A stretch of 32,901 bases of DNA from an uncultured Collinsella sp. (GTDB lineage: Bacteria > Actinomycetota > Coriobacteriia > Coriobacteriales > Coriobacteriaceae). The DNA lies in NCBI GenBank assembly GCA_902470095.1, contig CABRFG010000021.1, positions 1-32,901 on the forward strand, read 5' to 3'. Under the pieces are notes generated by a model. The model made no database searches. It saw only the letters and a list, made by a program, of their open reading frames with translations, and had not been told where the DNA came from. Position numbers and translations under genes: made by a program. This document shows, piece by piece, positions 1 through 7,665 of this stretch (positions are counted from its first letter, which is position 1; each line of letters starts with the position of its first letter).

Positions 1-2640
1 AACTTGATGGACGTGTACCTGGACGCGGTGTTCAACCCGGCCATCTATACCAAGCCCACCATTTTTGAGCAGGAGGGCTGGCACTACGAGCTGGACCTGC
101 CGGAGAGCGTCGAGGGCGAGGGCGGCGACAGCTCCGCGAGCCTGCGCGAGGGCACGCTGCGCTATAACGGCGTGGTGTTCAACGAGATGAAGGGTGCGCT
201 GTCCGACCCCATGAGCGTGCTGGACGATGCCGTCAACGCCGCGCTCTATCCCGACACCGCCTATGCGCACGAGAGCGGCGGCGACCCGCGCGCGATTCCC
301 GCGCTCACCTACGAGCAGTTCCTGGACACGCACGCGCGCCACTACAATCCTTCCAACTCCTACATCACGCTCTACGGCGACCTGGACGTGAACCGCGCAC
401 TGGCCTATTTGGACGAGCGCTATCTGTCGCAGCCGAGTGCCGCGAGCCGCCGCATGGACGCAGCCGTCGCCGCCGGCGAGGACCCGTCCACGCTGGCACC
501 CAATCCGCTGGGCGTGCAGGCGCCTGTGACCTGCGAATACAAGCGTATCGAGATGGCCACCACGCCCGAAAACGCCTTGGTGGGCCTGGGCCTGGTGCTG
601 GGCAGTGCGCTCGATCGCAAGCGCACGATCGCGGCGGACATCCTGTTTGAGGCACTGCTGGGCTCCAACGAAGCGCCGGTTAAGAAGGCCATTCTGGCCG
701 CCGGCCTGGGCGGCAACGTGGTGAGCTACACCGCGGCCGAAAGCCTGCAGCCCTACGAGCTCATCATGTTGCAAAACGCGCAGCCCGGCGTGGCGCGCGA
801 GCTGCGTCGCGTGTTCCAAGACGCCTGCCGCGACCTGTGTGAGCACGGCGTTCCGCGCGAGCGCCTGGAGGCCATCATCAGCAGCAACGAATACGACCTG
901 CGCCAGCGCGACTATGGCATCGCCGACGGCGTGGCCATTGCGTGCGACGCACTGAGCACGTGGCTCTACGATGACGACGCCGCGACGCTGGCGCTCAAGT
1001 ACGGCCCGGTGTACGAGGAGCTGCGTGGCGAGCTGGACGGCAGCTATTTTGAGGACCTGCTGCGCGAGCTCGTGCTGGAGAACGACCACATGGCGCTGGT
1101 CGAGCTGGTGCCGGTAGACGCTGCCGAGGGTGCGGAGGGTGCCGAAGCTGCCGAGCTGGCTGCCAAGCGCGACGCCATGACCGATGCCGAGCTGGCGGAC
1201 GTAGTCGAGCGCACGGCTGTGCTGCGTGCCGCGCAGGAGGCGGAGGACACGCCCGAGAACAAGGCCACGCTACCGCGTCTGCGTGTATCCGACATTGGCG
1301 CGGCGCGCCCCGAGCCGCCGCTCGTTGTGGACACGACTGCGCCCATCCCCTGCCTGCGCCACGACATTCCCACCAACCGTTTGGCCTACGCCATGCAGTA
1401 TTTCGACCTGAGCTGCGTCGCATTTGAGGACCTGCCCTACGTGACGCTGCTCTGCCGCCTGCTCAAGCAGCTGCCCACGCGCGAGCACTCGGCCGAGGAA
1501 CTCGACAACTTGCTCGCCGGCAAGCTCGGCTTTTTGAGCTTTACGACCGAGGTCATGACGCAGCCCGACGTGGACGACGTGCGCCCCTACCTGCTGGTGA
1601 GCGCCGGCGCCCTGTCCGAAAAGATCGACGCACTGGCAAGCCTGCCGCGCGAGGTGTGGTCGAGCACGCTTTTGCTCGATGCCGACGCCGACCGCGTGCG
1701 CGACGTGCTCACGCAGATTCGCATTGGGCTTGAGCAGGGCTTTATCAACAACGGCCACTCGGCGGCGCTCGGTCGCGCGATGAGCTACAGCTCGCCTTCG
1801 GCCGTGGTGCGCGAGCAGCTTTCGGGCGTGGATTTCTACCTGTTCCTGCGCGATCTGCTCGAGCACTTTGACGAGCGCCTGGACGACCTGCGCGCCAAGC
1901 TTGCCGAGCTGGCAGACCGCATCTTTGTGGCCGATGGCTGCATGGCGAGCTTCACCGGCAGCGACGAGGACTTCAATGCGTACTGGGATGCCGCGGGCGA
2001 CCTGGGGCTTGGCGCTGGCGACGGTGCTGGCAGCGGCACGCTCGTGGTGCCGGCGCCGCGCGACCGCCACGAGGCCTTTGTCATCCCCAGCGACGTCTGC
2101 TTTGCGGCAAGCGCGTGCGACCCGCGTCGCCTGGGCATTGACGTGACGGGCGCCTGGGCGGTTGCCGCCAACGCACTCTCCTACGACTACCTGTGGAACG
2201 AAATCCGCGTGAAGGGCGGCGCGTACGGCTGCGGATTCCGCGCGGCTGGCGAGCGTCAGGCGGCGTTCTACACCTACCGCGACCCGGCGATCGACCCCTC
2301 GATTGAGCGCGTGGAGCGCGCGGGTACATGGCTTGGCAGCTTTGAGCCCGACGAGGCCGCCTTTGAGGGCTTTATCGTGAGCTGCGTGAGCGGCATGGAC
2401 GCGCCGGTGAAGCCGTACGCACTCACTAAGCGCCGCAACACGACCTACCTGGCCGGGCTCGATCCGCATGCGCGCGAGGAGCGTCGCGCCCAGATGCTCG
2501 CCGCCACGCCCGGTGAGCTGCGCTCGCTCGGCGCCGACGTGACGCGCATCGCGGCCGTCTCACCCACCTGCGTCTTTGGCGGTCGTGACGTCATCGCCAA
2601 GAGCAACGCCGGCTTTAACGTAGTCGACCTGATGGGCTAA
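1..2640 (+). CDS. M16C-family zinc metallopeptidase (PreP/Cym1-like), 5' end missing
   Basis: This is the C-terminal 879 residues of a pitrilysin-type peptidase of the M16C (presequence protease) family, which degrades short unstructured peptides inside a closed two-halved chamber. The frame is open to the left edge, so the true start and the HxxEH zinc motif, which lies about 100 residues from the N terminus in this family, are outside the window. What remains begins at the family segment YLDAVFNP, then EQEGWH, then GVVFNEMKG near residue 62, whose Glu is the distal zinc ligand. Near residues 727-742 the inactive second half carries LWNEIRVKGGAYG, the Arg/Tyr motif that holds substrate. An acidic Ala/Glu-rich stretch near residues 370-400 is probably the linker between the halves. 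There is no sign of frameshift. A terminator hairpin follows 8 nt after the stop. Confidence 0.93.
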   Translation, partial: NLMDVYLDAVFNPAIYTKPTIFEQEGWHYELDLPESVEGEGGDSSASLREGTLRYNGVVFNEMKGALSDPMSVLDDAVNAALYPDTAYAHESGGDPRAIPALTYEQFLDTHARHYNPSNSYITLYGDLDVNRALAYLDERYLSQPSAASRRMDAAVAAGEDPSTLAPNPLGVQAPVTCEYKRIEMATTPENALVGLGLVLGSALDRKRTIAADILFEALLGSNEAPVKKAILAAGLGGNVVSYTAAESLQPYELIMLQNAQPGVARELRRVFQDACRDLCEHGVPRERLEAIISSNEYDLRQRDYGIADGVAIACDALSTWLYDDDAATLALKYGPVYEELRGELDGSYFEDLLRELVLENDHMALVELVPVDAAEGAEGAEAAELAAKRDAMTDAELADVVERTAVLRAAQEAEDTPENKATLPRLRVSDIGAARPEPPLVVDTTAPIPCLRHDIPTNRLAYAMQYFDLSCVAFEDLPYVTLLCRLLKQLPTREHSAEELDNLLAGKLGFLSFTTEVMTQPDVDDVRPYLLVSAGALSEKIDALASLPREVWSSTLLLDADADRVRDVLTQIRIGLEQGFINNGHSAALGRAMSYSSPSAVVREQLSGVDFYLFLRDLLEHFDERLDDLRAKLAELADRIFVADGCMASFTGSDEDFNAYWDAAGDLGLGAGDGAGSGTLVVPAPRDRHEAFVIPSDVCFAASACDPRRLGIDVTGAWAVAANALSYDYLWNEIRVKGGAYGCGFRAAGERQAAFYTYRDPAIDPSIERVERAGTWLGSFEPDEAAFEGFIVSCVSGMDAPVKPYALTKRRNTTYLAGLDPHAREERRAQMLAATPGELRSLGADVTRIAAVSPTCVFGGRDVIAKSNAGFNVVDLMG

Positions 2641-2647
2641 CGCACCA

Positions 2648-2687
2648 AGGTAGATTTTTGGGACATGCCCGAAAATCTACCTTTTTC
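2648..2687 (+). terminator. Terminator hairpin after the M16C peptidase; also a GGGAC-loop hairpin
   Basis: An 11-bp perfect stem (2648-2658 with 2672-2682) encloses a 13-nt loop and is followed by five T at 2682-2686, so it should terminate the peptidase transcript. The loop is TGGGACATGCCCG and belongs to the 13-nt GGGAC loop family found elsewhere in the window. Confidence 0.75.
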
Positions 2688-2717
2688 TGCGGCTTGGGCG
2701 AGGCGGCGCAGCCCACC

Positions 2718-2794
2718 GCGGCGGTTTGTCTCGATCTGTAACATCTAAGTCCAATTTTGCCGAGTTACTGTTACAGATCGAGACAAACCGCCGC
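2718..2794. repeat. 26-bp perfect inverted repeat with 25-nt centre
   Basis: The arms 2718-2743 and 2769-2794 are exact reverse complements over 26 bp, starting GCGGCGGTTT on the left, and are separated by 25 nt (2744-2768). No T-run follows on either strand, so it is not an ordinary terminator. It lies in the intergenic space between the peptidase and the cyclo-ligase gene. Such long perfect arms suggest a mobile palindromic repeat or a site kept by gene conversion; its function is unknown. Confidence 0.8.
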
Positions 2795-2817
2795 AGACGC
2801 CCATCACAGCACAGACC

Positions 2818-2855
2818 ACCACGAAGGTGCATGTGTCCCCTTCGTGGTTGTTTTT
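2818..2855 (+). terminator. Rho-independent terminator or leader attenuator
   Basis: The stem ACCACGAAGG (2818-2827) pairs perfectly with CCTTCGTGGT (2839-2848) and is followed by TGTTTTTG. It lies 72 nt before the cyclo-ligase start codon on the same strand, so it either backs up the terminator at 2648 or attenuates transcription into the cyclo-ligase gene. Confidence 0.6.
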
Positions 2856-2873
2856 GCTGTTTACCCAGATAAA

Positions 2874-2908
2874 ACCAGCCAAAATAAACCTGTCCCTTTT
2901 TGGCAGGT
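2874..2908 (-). repeat. GGGAC-loop hairpin copy a
   Basis: The arms 2874-2884 and 2898-2908 pair with one mismatch around a 13-nt loop, which on the minus strand reads AGGGACAGGTTTA. Outside the hairpin, CCAGATAAAACC is shared with the copy at 12924-12958, so the homologous unit is about 45 bp. It ends 6 nt before the cyclo-ligase ribosome binding site and would be in the 5' leader of that mRNA. Confidence 0.7.
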
Positions 2909-2926
2909 TTGCTAGAGGAGGTTGGG

Positions 2927-3523
2927 ATGGACAAGGCTAAATTGCGGCGAGCGGTGATTGCCCGGCGCGATGCTCTTGATTTGGACTTGCGGGCAGCGAA
3001 GTCTGCCGTTATCTGCGCGCGGCTTGTTGAGCTGTTGGATCGCTTGGATGCCGCGGCGCCGCACACCGTTGCCATCTATGCCGCGATGGGCTCCGAAGTC
3101 GACCCAGCCGCGTTTGCCGCTGCGGCCGCCAAACGCGGCTGGCGCGTGGCCTATCCGTGCATGCTCTCGGCAGTTGATGCCGCAGCTTGTGGCCAGCGCA
3201 TGTGCATGCGGGCAGTTGCCGCCGACGATGCGTCCGCGGCCCCGTTTATCGCCCACCCTACGCGGGCCTTCGCGGCCACGGACATCGACAGCAGCCGCTT
3301 CCCTATCGTGCCTGCCGAAGCTCTCGACATGATTATCGTGCCACTCGTGGCCTTCGACCGCGCCGGCGCGCGCCTGGGCTACGGCGGCGGCTGCTATGAC
3401 CGCTACCTGCCCATGCTCTCGCCCGTATGTCAAATCGTCGGCATCGCCTTTGACGAACAACGCGTCGACCACGTTCCCACCGACGCCCACGACCTGCCGC
3501 TGCCCCACATCGTCAGCGCCTAA
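2927..3523 (+). CDS. 5-formyltetrahydrofolate cyclo-ligase
   Basis: The enzyme (MTHFS/YgfA family) uses ATP to convert 5-formyl-THF to 5,10-methenyl-THF in the cytoplasm, returning a stored folate to the one-carbon pool. The 198-residue product has the usual family length. It starts with a basic MDKAKLRRAVIARRDAL helix that contributes to nucleotide binding and carries the family signature GYGGGCYDRYL at residues 151-161, with FPIVP and IIVPLVAFD before it. An upstream TTG in frame at 2900 would give nine extra residues but lies inside the repeat hairpin. ATG 2927 is chosen because AGAGGAGG (2914-2921) precedes it by 5 nt. The gene is convergent with metA, whose stop is 23 nt away, with no obvious shared terminator. 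Confidence 0.93.
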   Translation: MDKAKLRRAVIARRDALDLDLRAAKSAVICARLVELLDRLDAAAPHTVAIYAAMGSEVDPAAFAAAAAKRGWRVAYPCMLSAVDAAACGQRMCMRAVAADDASAAPFIAHPTRAFAATDIDSSRFPIVPAEALDMIIVPLVAFDRAGARLGYGGGCYDRYLPMLSPVCQIVGIAFDEQRVDHVPTDAHDLPLPHIVSA

Positions 3524-3546
3524 CGGCTGGCGCACCTCCCGACGGC

Positions 3547-4473
3547 CTAGTGCTCCTCGCCGGCGCGGGCCAGGTCGTAGGGCGTGGTCTGGTAGACGTA
3601 GTAGTTGAGCCAGTTGGTGTAGAGCAACTGAGCCTGGCTGCGCCAGACGTTGCGCGGCTCGGCCGTGGGGTCGTCATTCGGGAAGTAATGCGCCGGCACC
3701 TCCGGGTTGAGTCCGCGCTTCACATCGCGCTCGTACTCCAAGCGCAGCGTGTCGGTATCGTACTCGGGATGGCCAAATACAAAGAAGCGACGGCTGTCGG
3801 TCGACTTGACGATGTACAGGCCCACCTCGTCGGACACGGCCACAACCTCAAGCTGCGGCTCGGCCTCCACATCCTCGCGGCGCACATCGGTGTTGCGCGA
3901 ATGCACGGCATAGAAACGGTCGTCAAAGCCGCGGACCAGCGGGCTTTGCGGCTTCACCAGATAATGCTCAAATACGCCGCTCGCCTTTGTCGGCAGGTCG
4001 TACTTCTGGATACCGTAATGATGGTACAGACCTGCCTGTGCGCCCCAGCAAATGTGCAGCGTAGAGTGCACGTGCGTGGTGGACCAATCCATGATCTGGC
4101 AGAGCTCGGGCCAGTAGTCGACCTCCTCGAACGGCATCTGCTCCACCGGGGCGCCCGTGATGATCAGGCCGTCGTAGTGGATGTCGCGGATGTCGTCGAA
4201 CGTGCGGTAGAACGTCTCCAGGTGGCCGGCGCTCACGTGCGTGGCCTCGTGTGTCTTGGTGCGCAGCAGGTCCACCTCCACCTGCAGCGGCGTGTTGGAG
4301 AGCTTGCGCATGATCTGCGTCTCGGTGGCAATCTTGGTGGGCATGAGGTTGAGGATGAGCACGCGCAGTGGACGGATGTCCTGGTGCAGCGCGCGGTACT
4401 CGGTCATGACAAAGATGTTCTCGCTCTCGAGCTGCGCGGCGGCAGGGAGGGCGTCGGGGATGCGAATGGGCAT
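3547..4473 (-). CDS. metA: Homoserine O-acetyltransferase (MetA type)
   Basis: MetA acylates L-homoserine in the first committed step of methionine synthesis. The 308-residue protein aligns along its whole length with the MetA/HTS family. The catalytic Cys142 is in HICWGAQAG, and His235 and Glu237 of the triad are in FGHPEYD. Residue 111 in TGAPVEQMPFEEVDYW is Glu; in this family Glu at 111 marks acetyl-CoA users and Gly marks succinyl-CoA users, so acetyl transfer is predicted. The start ATG at 4473 is preceded by AAGGAGC. No SAM riboswitch or T-box is visible in the 211 bp between this gene and the divergent dehydrogenase. It appears to be monocistronic. Confidence 0.95.
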   Translation of the reverse strand: MPIRIPDALPAAAQLESENIFVMTEYRALHQDIRPLRVLILNLMPTKIATETQIMRKLSNTPLQVEVDLLRTKTHEATHVSAGHLETFYRTFDDIRDIHYDGLIITGAPVEQMPFEEVDYWPELCQIMDWSTTHVHSTLHICWGAQAGLYHHYGIQKYDLPTKASGVFEHYLVKPQSPLVRGFDDRFYAVHSRNTDVRREDVEAEPQLEVVAVSDEVGLYIVKSTDSRRFFVFGHPEYDTDTLRLEYERDVKRGLNPEVPAHYFPNDDPTAEPRNVWRSQAQLLYTNWLNYYVYQTTPYDLARAGEEH

Positions 4474-4578
4474 GGATGCTCCTTACGAGTCAGTTGCAGC
4501 TATGGTACAACGACCGACGCCATCCGCGCGAGCACATCGCCCAGCGATACCGTCGGCGGCCCAAATCGCTCCAAAAGT

Positions 4579-4607
4579 AGAGATTAAGGCATGCCCCAAA
4601 AATCTAT
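4579..4607 (-). repeat. Degenerate GGGAC-loop hairpin between metA and the dehydrogenase
   Basis: Read on the minus strand, this is a decayed relative of the hairpin at 2648-2682. It has TAGATTTTTGGGGCATGCC, but the right arm is shortened to AATCT, leaving a 5-bp stem. No T-run follows. It sits in the divergent promoter region. Confidence 0.45.
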
Positions 4608-4684
4608 GGCGCTTTAGTCTAGCAAAGTGGTAGCAGGACGCTACAATGGTTCGACGCGAAAAACTCGGCCGAAAGGATACATAT

Positions 4685-5662
4685 ATGTACCAGACGCGTA
4701 AGATCGGTGTGGTCGGCCAGGGCCACGTAGGAGCACATGTCGCCAACAGCCTGCTCATGCAGGGCATTGCCGATGAGCTGTACCTGTGCGATATCAACGA
4801 GGCCAAGGTGACGTCCGAGGTCCAGGACCTGCGCGACTCCCTTTCGTTTGTCCCGTACAACACCAAGATCGTCAACTGCTACGACCACTACGAGGAGCTT
4901 GCCTGCTGCGACGTCATCGTCAACGCCGCCGGCAAGGTCGCGCTGGCCGCTGGCAACCGCGACGGCGAGCTTTTCTTTACCACCGACGCCGCCCGCACCT
5001 TTGCCAAGCGCATCGTCGACGCCGGCTTCGACGGCATCTTTGTGAGCATCTCCAACCCCTGCGACGTCGTGTGCACCGAGCTGTGGCACCTGACCGGCTA
5101 CGATCCCAAGAAGATCATCGGCTCGGGCTGCGGTCTGGACTCCGCCCGCCTGCGCACCGAGATCTCCAAGAAGGTCGGCGTGAGCCCCAAGTCCATCGAC
5201 GCCTACATGATCGGCGAGCACGGCTTTAGCCAGCTTGCCGCCTTTAAGGCCGCAACCATCGCCGGCAAGAGCCTCAACGAACTTCAGGCCGAGAACCCCG
5301 ACAAGTATGACTTCGACCACATGGAGATCGAGGAGCTCGCGCGCAAGGGCGGCTACGTAACCTACCAGGGCAAGCAGTGCACCGAGTACGCCGTCGCCAA
5401 CTCCGCCGCGCGCGTCTGCGCCGCCGTGCTGCACAACGAGCACGCCGTGCTTTCCGCCTCCACGCTCATGACCGGCCAGTATGGCGAGGAGGGCATCTTC
5501 ACCTCCCTGCCGTGCGTGATCGGTGCCGAGGGCGTCGAGGAGGTCTACACGCTGGACCTGTCCGAGCACGAGCTCGAGGGCTTCCACAAGAGCTGCCAGC
5601 ACATCCGCGACAACATCGCCCAACTCGACTGGTGGGATGCCGAAGGCGTTGTCGGCAAGTAG
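4685..5662 (+). CDS. NAD-dependent L-2-hydroxyacid dehydrogenase (LDH/MDH family)
   Basis: This is a cytosolic 325-residue member of the L-lactate/malate dehydrogenase fold that interconverts a 2-oxoacid and an L-2-hydroxyacid with NADH. The Rossmann motif GQGHVG is at residues 11-16, catalytic His179 is in MIGEHG, the Asp152/Arg155 pair is in LDSAR, and Arg92 in GNRDGE corresponds to the mobile-loop Arg. The position that is Gln in lactate and Arg in malate dehydrogenases appears to be a small hydrophobic residue (segment KVALAAGNR). This favours bulkier substrates such as 2-oxoisocaproate, as in L-HicDH; annotation as plain lactate dehydrogenase would be less safe. ATG 4685 is chosen over the upstream in-frame start because GAAAGGA lies 7 nt before it. 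A TACAAT -10-like hexamer is at 4642-4647 without a clear -35. A strong terminator follows. Confidence 0.88.
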   Translation: MYQTRKIGVVGQGHVGAHVANSLLMQGIADELYLCDINEAKVTSEVQDLRDSLSFVPYNTKIVNCYDHYEELACCDVIVNAAGKVALAAGNRDGELFFTTDAARTFAKRIVDAGFDGIFVSISNPCDVVCTELWHLTGYDPKKIIGSGCGLDSARLRTEISKKVGVSPKSIDAYMIGEHGFSQLAAFKAATIAGKSLNELQAENPDKYDFDHMEIEELARKGGYVTYQGKQCTEYAVANSAARVCAAVLHNEHAVLSASTLMTGQYGEEGIFTSLPCVIGAEGVEEVYTLDLSEHELEGFHKSCQHIRDNIAQLDWWDAEGVVGK

Positions 5663-5705
5663 GCCGTCAATCGCCGCAATCTCGCGAATCTAAGCGCGAT
5701 ACCAA

Positions 5706-5745
5706 GCGGGCCGCGCCGGAAATCCCCGGCGCGGCCCGCTTTTTT
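5706..5745 (+). terminator. Rho-independent terminator of the dehydrogenase gene
   Basis: A 14-bp perfect GC-rich stem (5706-5719 with 5726-5739) with a 6-nt loop is followed by six T at 5740-5745. It is oriented for the plus-strand gene; no T-run is present for the opposing minus-strand gene. Confidence 0.92.
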
Positions 5746-5794
5746 GACTCACGCAGCGCCCTTGCGAATCGAAGGTGAATGCTTTTCCCGTTAC

Positions 5795-6763
5795 CTAGTA
5801 CTGCTCGATGCCCATGTAGCGACGAATCTCAGGGCTGTGGTCGAACACCTTTCCGCGGGCGGCGCGCAGCTCGCAGCTCATGTTGTAGAAGAATATCGGC
5901 TCCAGGTACGAACGCACGCTGGCGGGCACCTCGCCCACGCCGTACTCGAGTGCATCGAGCACCATAACCGTATCGGTGTGCGTGTTGAGGAACGCCAGCG
6001 CGCGCTCCTCCATGGGGCGGCACTCGCCCGATCCGAGCTGCACAAAGTAGAACACGCCGGGCTCGGTAGCCTCGAAAGGACCGTGGAAATACTCGCCGGA
6101 GTGGATGTAGCAGCAGTGCTGCCACTGCATCTCCATGAGCGAGCAGATGGCCATGGCGTAGGTCTGGCTAAAGTTGGGTCCGGAGCCCAGGATATAGAAG
6201 AACTTGTGCTGCTGACAGAGCTCGGCAAAGCGGGCGCCCAGCTCGGCGTTGACCTTCTCGCGGGCGGCGGGCAGCAGCGCATCCATCTGCTTTAGGCCCT
6301 CGTACATGTCGGCGAGTGCCTCGTAGCCTTCCTGCTGGTCGAGCAGCTCGGCGGCGATCAGAGCGCCGATGCCCTGAGGCACCTCGGCCTGCGGCACACC
6401 CTCGCCCCAGGGGTAGACCCAGGTGGTCCACTTGCCGTTGTCGATCTTGGAGCCCTCGCAGTCGGTGAGGGCAACGACCTCGGCACCGGCCGCCAGCGCC
6501 ATCTCGCAGCCGTCGACGACCTCTTGCGTGTTGCCGCTGTGGCTGCAGGCAATAACGAGCGACTTCTCGCCAAGGCTCTTGGGGGCCATCAGGCAAAACT
6601 CGCGTGCCGTGTAGACCGTCGAGGTAAACGTGGTGGCCTCGCGCTTGAGCAGCTCGTTGGCCGGCATCAGGTCGATCATCGAACCGCCACAAGCAATCCA
6701 AAAGACGTTCTCAATCTTGCCCTTGCGCTCGATGATTTCCTGAACCAGATCATGTGCGTTCAT
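5795..6763 (-). CDS. SIS-domain sugar-phosphate deglycase, FrlB/FraB-like (SIS-1)
   Basis: The 322-residue protein has two SIS (sugar isomerase) domains, at about residues 15-150 and 180-310, and belongs to the family of fructosamine-6-phosphate deglycases. These split the 6-phosphate of an Amadori compound into a hexose 6-phosphate and a free amine or amino acid. The phosphate-binding loop SHSGNTQE (74-81) is intact. Glu211 (LMEMQW) and His227 (YFHGPFE) are 16 residues apart, matching the Glu/His acid-base pair described for FraB-type enzymes. It has no GlmS-type glutaminase domain. AAGGAGG precedes ATG 6763. A 144-bp regulatory region with operator-like repeats separates it from the upstream gntR gene on the same strand, so it can be transcribed alone. 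The exact substrate cannot be told from the sequence. Confidence 0.82.
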   Translation of the reverse strand: MNAHDLVQEIIERKGKIENVFWIACGGSMIDLMPANELLKREATTFTSTVYTAREFCLMAPKSLGEKSLVIACSHSGNTQEVVDGCEMALAAGAEVVALTDCEGSKIDNGKWTTWVYPWGEGVPQAEVPQGIGALIAAELLDQQEGYEALADMYEGLKQMDALLPAAREKVNAELGARFAELCQQHKFFYILGSGPNFSQTYAMAICSLMEMQWQHCCYIHSGEYFHGPFEATEPGVFYFVQLGSGECRPMEERALAFLNTHTDTVMVLDALEYGVGEVPASVRSYLEPIFFYNMSCELRAARGKVFDHSPEIRRYMGIEQY

Positions 6764-6819
6764 CCTGATGTTCCTCCTTGTGGGGCGGCTTTGAGCGACG
6801 GCGGATCGTACCTGCTGTC

Positions 6820-6898
6820 GTTCTATGTTGTCCTATTTATAACACGTGTTACAAAGCCCGTGAAGTCATCTCGGCAAATTTGTTCTATGTTGTTCTAT
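6820..6898 (-). promoter_or_regulatory. Operator/promoter region of SIS-1
   Basis: Two copies of a 17-mer lie at 6820-6836 and 6882-6898, 16/17 identical and 62 bp apart, close to six helical turns. On the minus strand the second reads ATAGAACAACATAGAAC, itself a direct repeat of ATAGAAC with a 10-bp period. Between them is a perfect 12-bp palindrome, TAACACGTGTTA (6840-6851), next to a minus-strand TATAAA -10-like hexamer (6836-6841). The adjacent GntR protein (6908-7663) is the likely ligand-responsive repressor. This is inferred from position and repeats only. Confidence 0.6.
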
Positions 6899-6907
6899 CT
6901 ATGGACG

Positions 6908-7663
6908 TTAGATGTCGAACACGTAGCGCGAGCCCACGATCTTTTGGCGTCCGAGCAGCAAGGGCCGCTCGTCCGCATCGGTAAAGTACGCCTCCATATA
7001 GAAGAGCGGCTCGCCGACCGGCACTTCCAGCAGCGGGGCCGTCTGAGTATCGGCAAGCGCAATCTCCACGGTGCAGGGGTCGGACTTGAGCGGCGCGCGA
7101 CCCGAATGCTCGGCAACGAGCGCAAAGATCGAGTTATCGGTGAGGTCCTCGTCAGCCAGCGTCTGCAGGTAGGGATGGTCGGCGAGCACAAAAGCGTTGT
7201 TCTCGAGCATGACGGGCACGTCATCTGCCGTGCGCACGCGCTCGACAACGATGAGCTCGCAGCCGGGTTCCACGCCAAAAAACGCCGCGTCCTCGCGCGT
7301 CGCCGCAACCACCGTGCGTGACACCAGACGTGCTCCGGCCACCATGTCGTTGGCAGCGCAACCCTCGGAAAAGCTCTGAACGTCACCCTTCTGGACAATC
7401 TTGCGCTTGAGCTTGGGCGCGCACACGAACGTGCCCCTCCCCTGCTGGCGGTTGAGATACCCCGCGCGCGACAACTCCTCGATGGCGCGGCGCACGGTGA
7501 TGCGTCCCACGCCGTAGTACTTCGCGAGCTCCATCTCGGAAGGAATGCGCGAGCCGGATGCGTACACGCCACGCGCGATCTCGCCCTTTAGGTCGTCCAT
7601 AACCTGCTGGTACAGCGGCACAGCGGACACCTCAGTGCACTCGGTTTTATCATCGGATGCCAT
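6908..7663 (-). CDS. GntR-family (HutC/UTRA) transcription regulator, GntR-1
   Basis: The 251-residue protein has an N-terminal GntR winged helix (residues 16-80, with PLYQQV, RIPSEMELAKYYGVGRITVRRAIEEL and RQQGRGTFV) and a C-terminal UTRA ligand-binding domain (about 100-245). HutC-type regulators usually repress catabolic genes and are released by a phosphorylated sugar or related effector. Its ATG (7661-7663) is only 2 nt beyond the stop of recQ (7666-7668), with a GGAGC ribosome binding site inside the 3' end of recQ, so the two are translationally coupled. Downstream, 144 bp away, is the SIS-1 deglycase gene with operator-like repeats, its likely target. It is about half identical by eye to the regulator at 9979-10698 in the DNA-binding domain. 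Confidence 0.9.
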   Translation of the reverse strand: MASDDKTECTEVSAVPLYQQVMDDLKGEIARGVYASGSRIPSEMELAKYYGVGRITVRRAIEELSRAGYLNRQQGRGTFVCAPKLKRKIVQKGDVQSFSEGCAANDMVAGARLVSRTVVAATREDAAFFGVEPGCELIVVERVRTADDVPVMLENNAFVLADHPYLQTLADEDLTDNSIFALVAEHSGRAPLKSDPCTVEIALADTQTAPLLEVPVGEPLFYMEAYFTDADERPLLLGRQKIVGSRYVFDI

Positions 7664-7665
7664 CG

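Noticed and set aside
4474..4684. SAM riboswitch or T-box upstream of metA
   Set aside because: I looked for the conserved cores and for a leader terminator on the metA strand and saw neither.
5795..6763. Glucosamine-6-phosphate synthase (GlmS)
   Set aside because: Tandem SIS domains are shared with GlmS, but the N-terminal glutaminase domain is absent and the FHGPFE motif and size fit deglycases.
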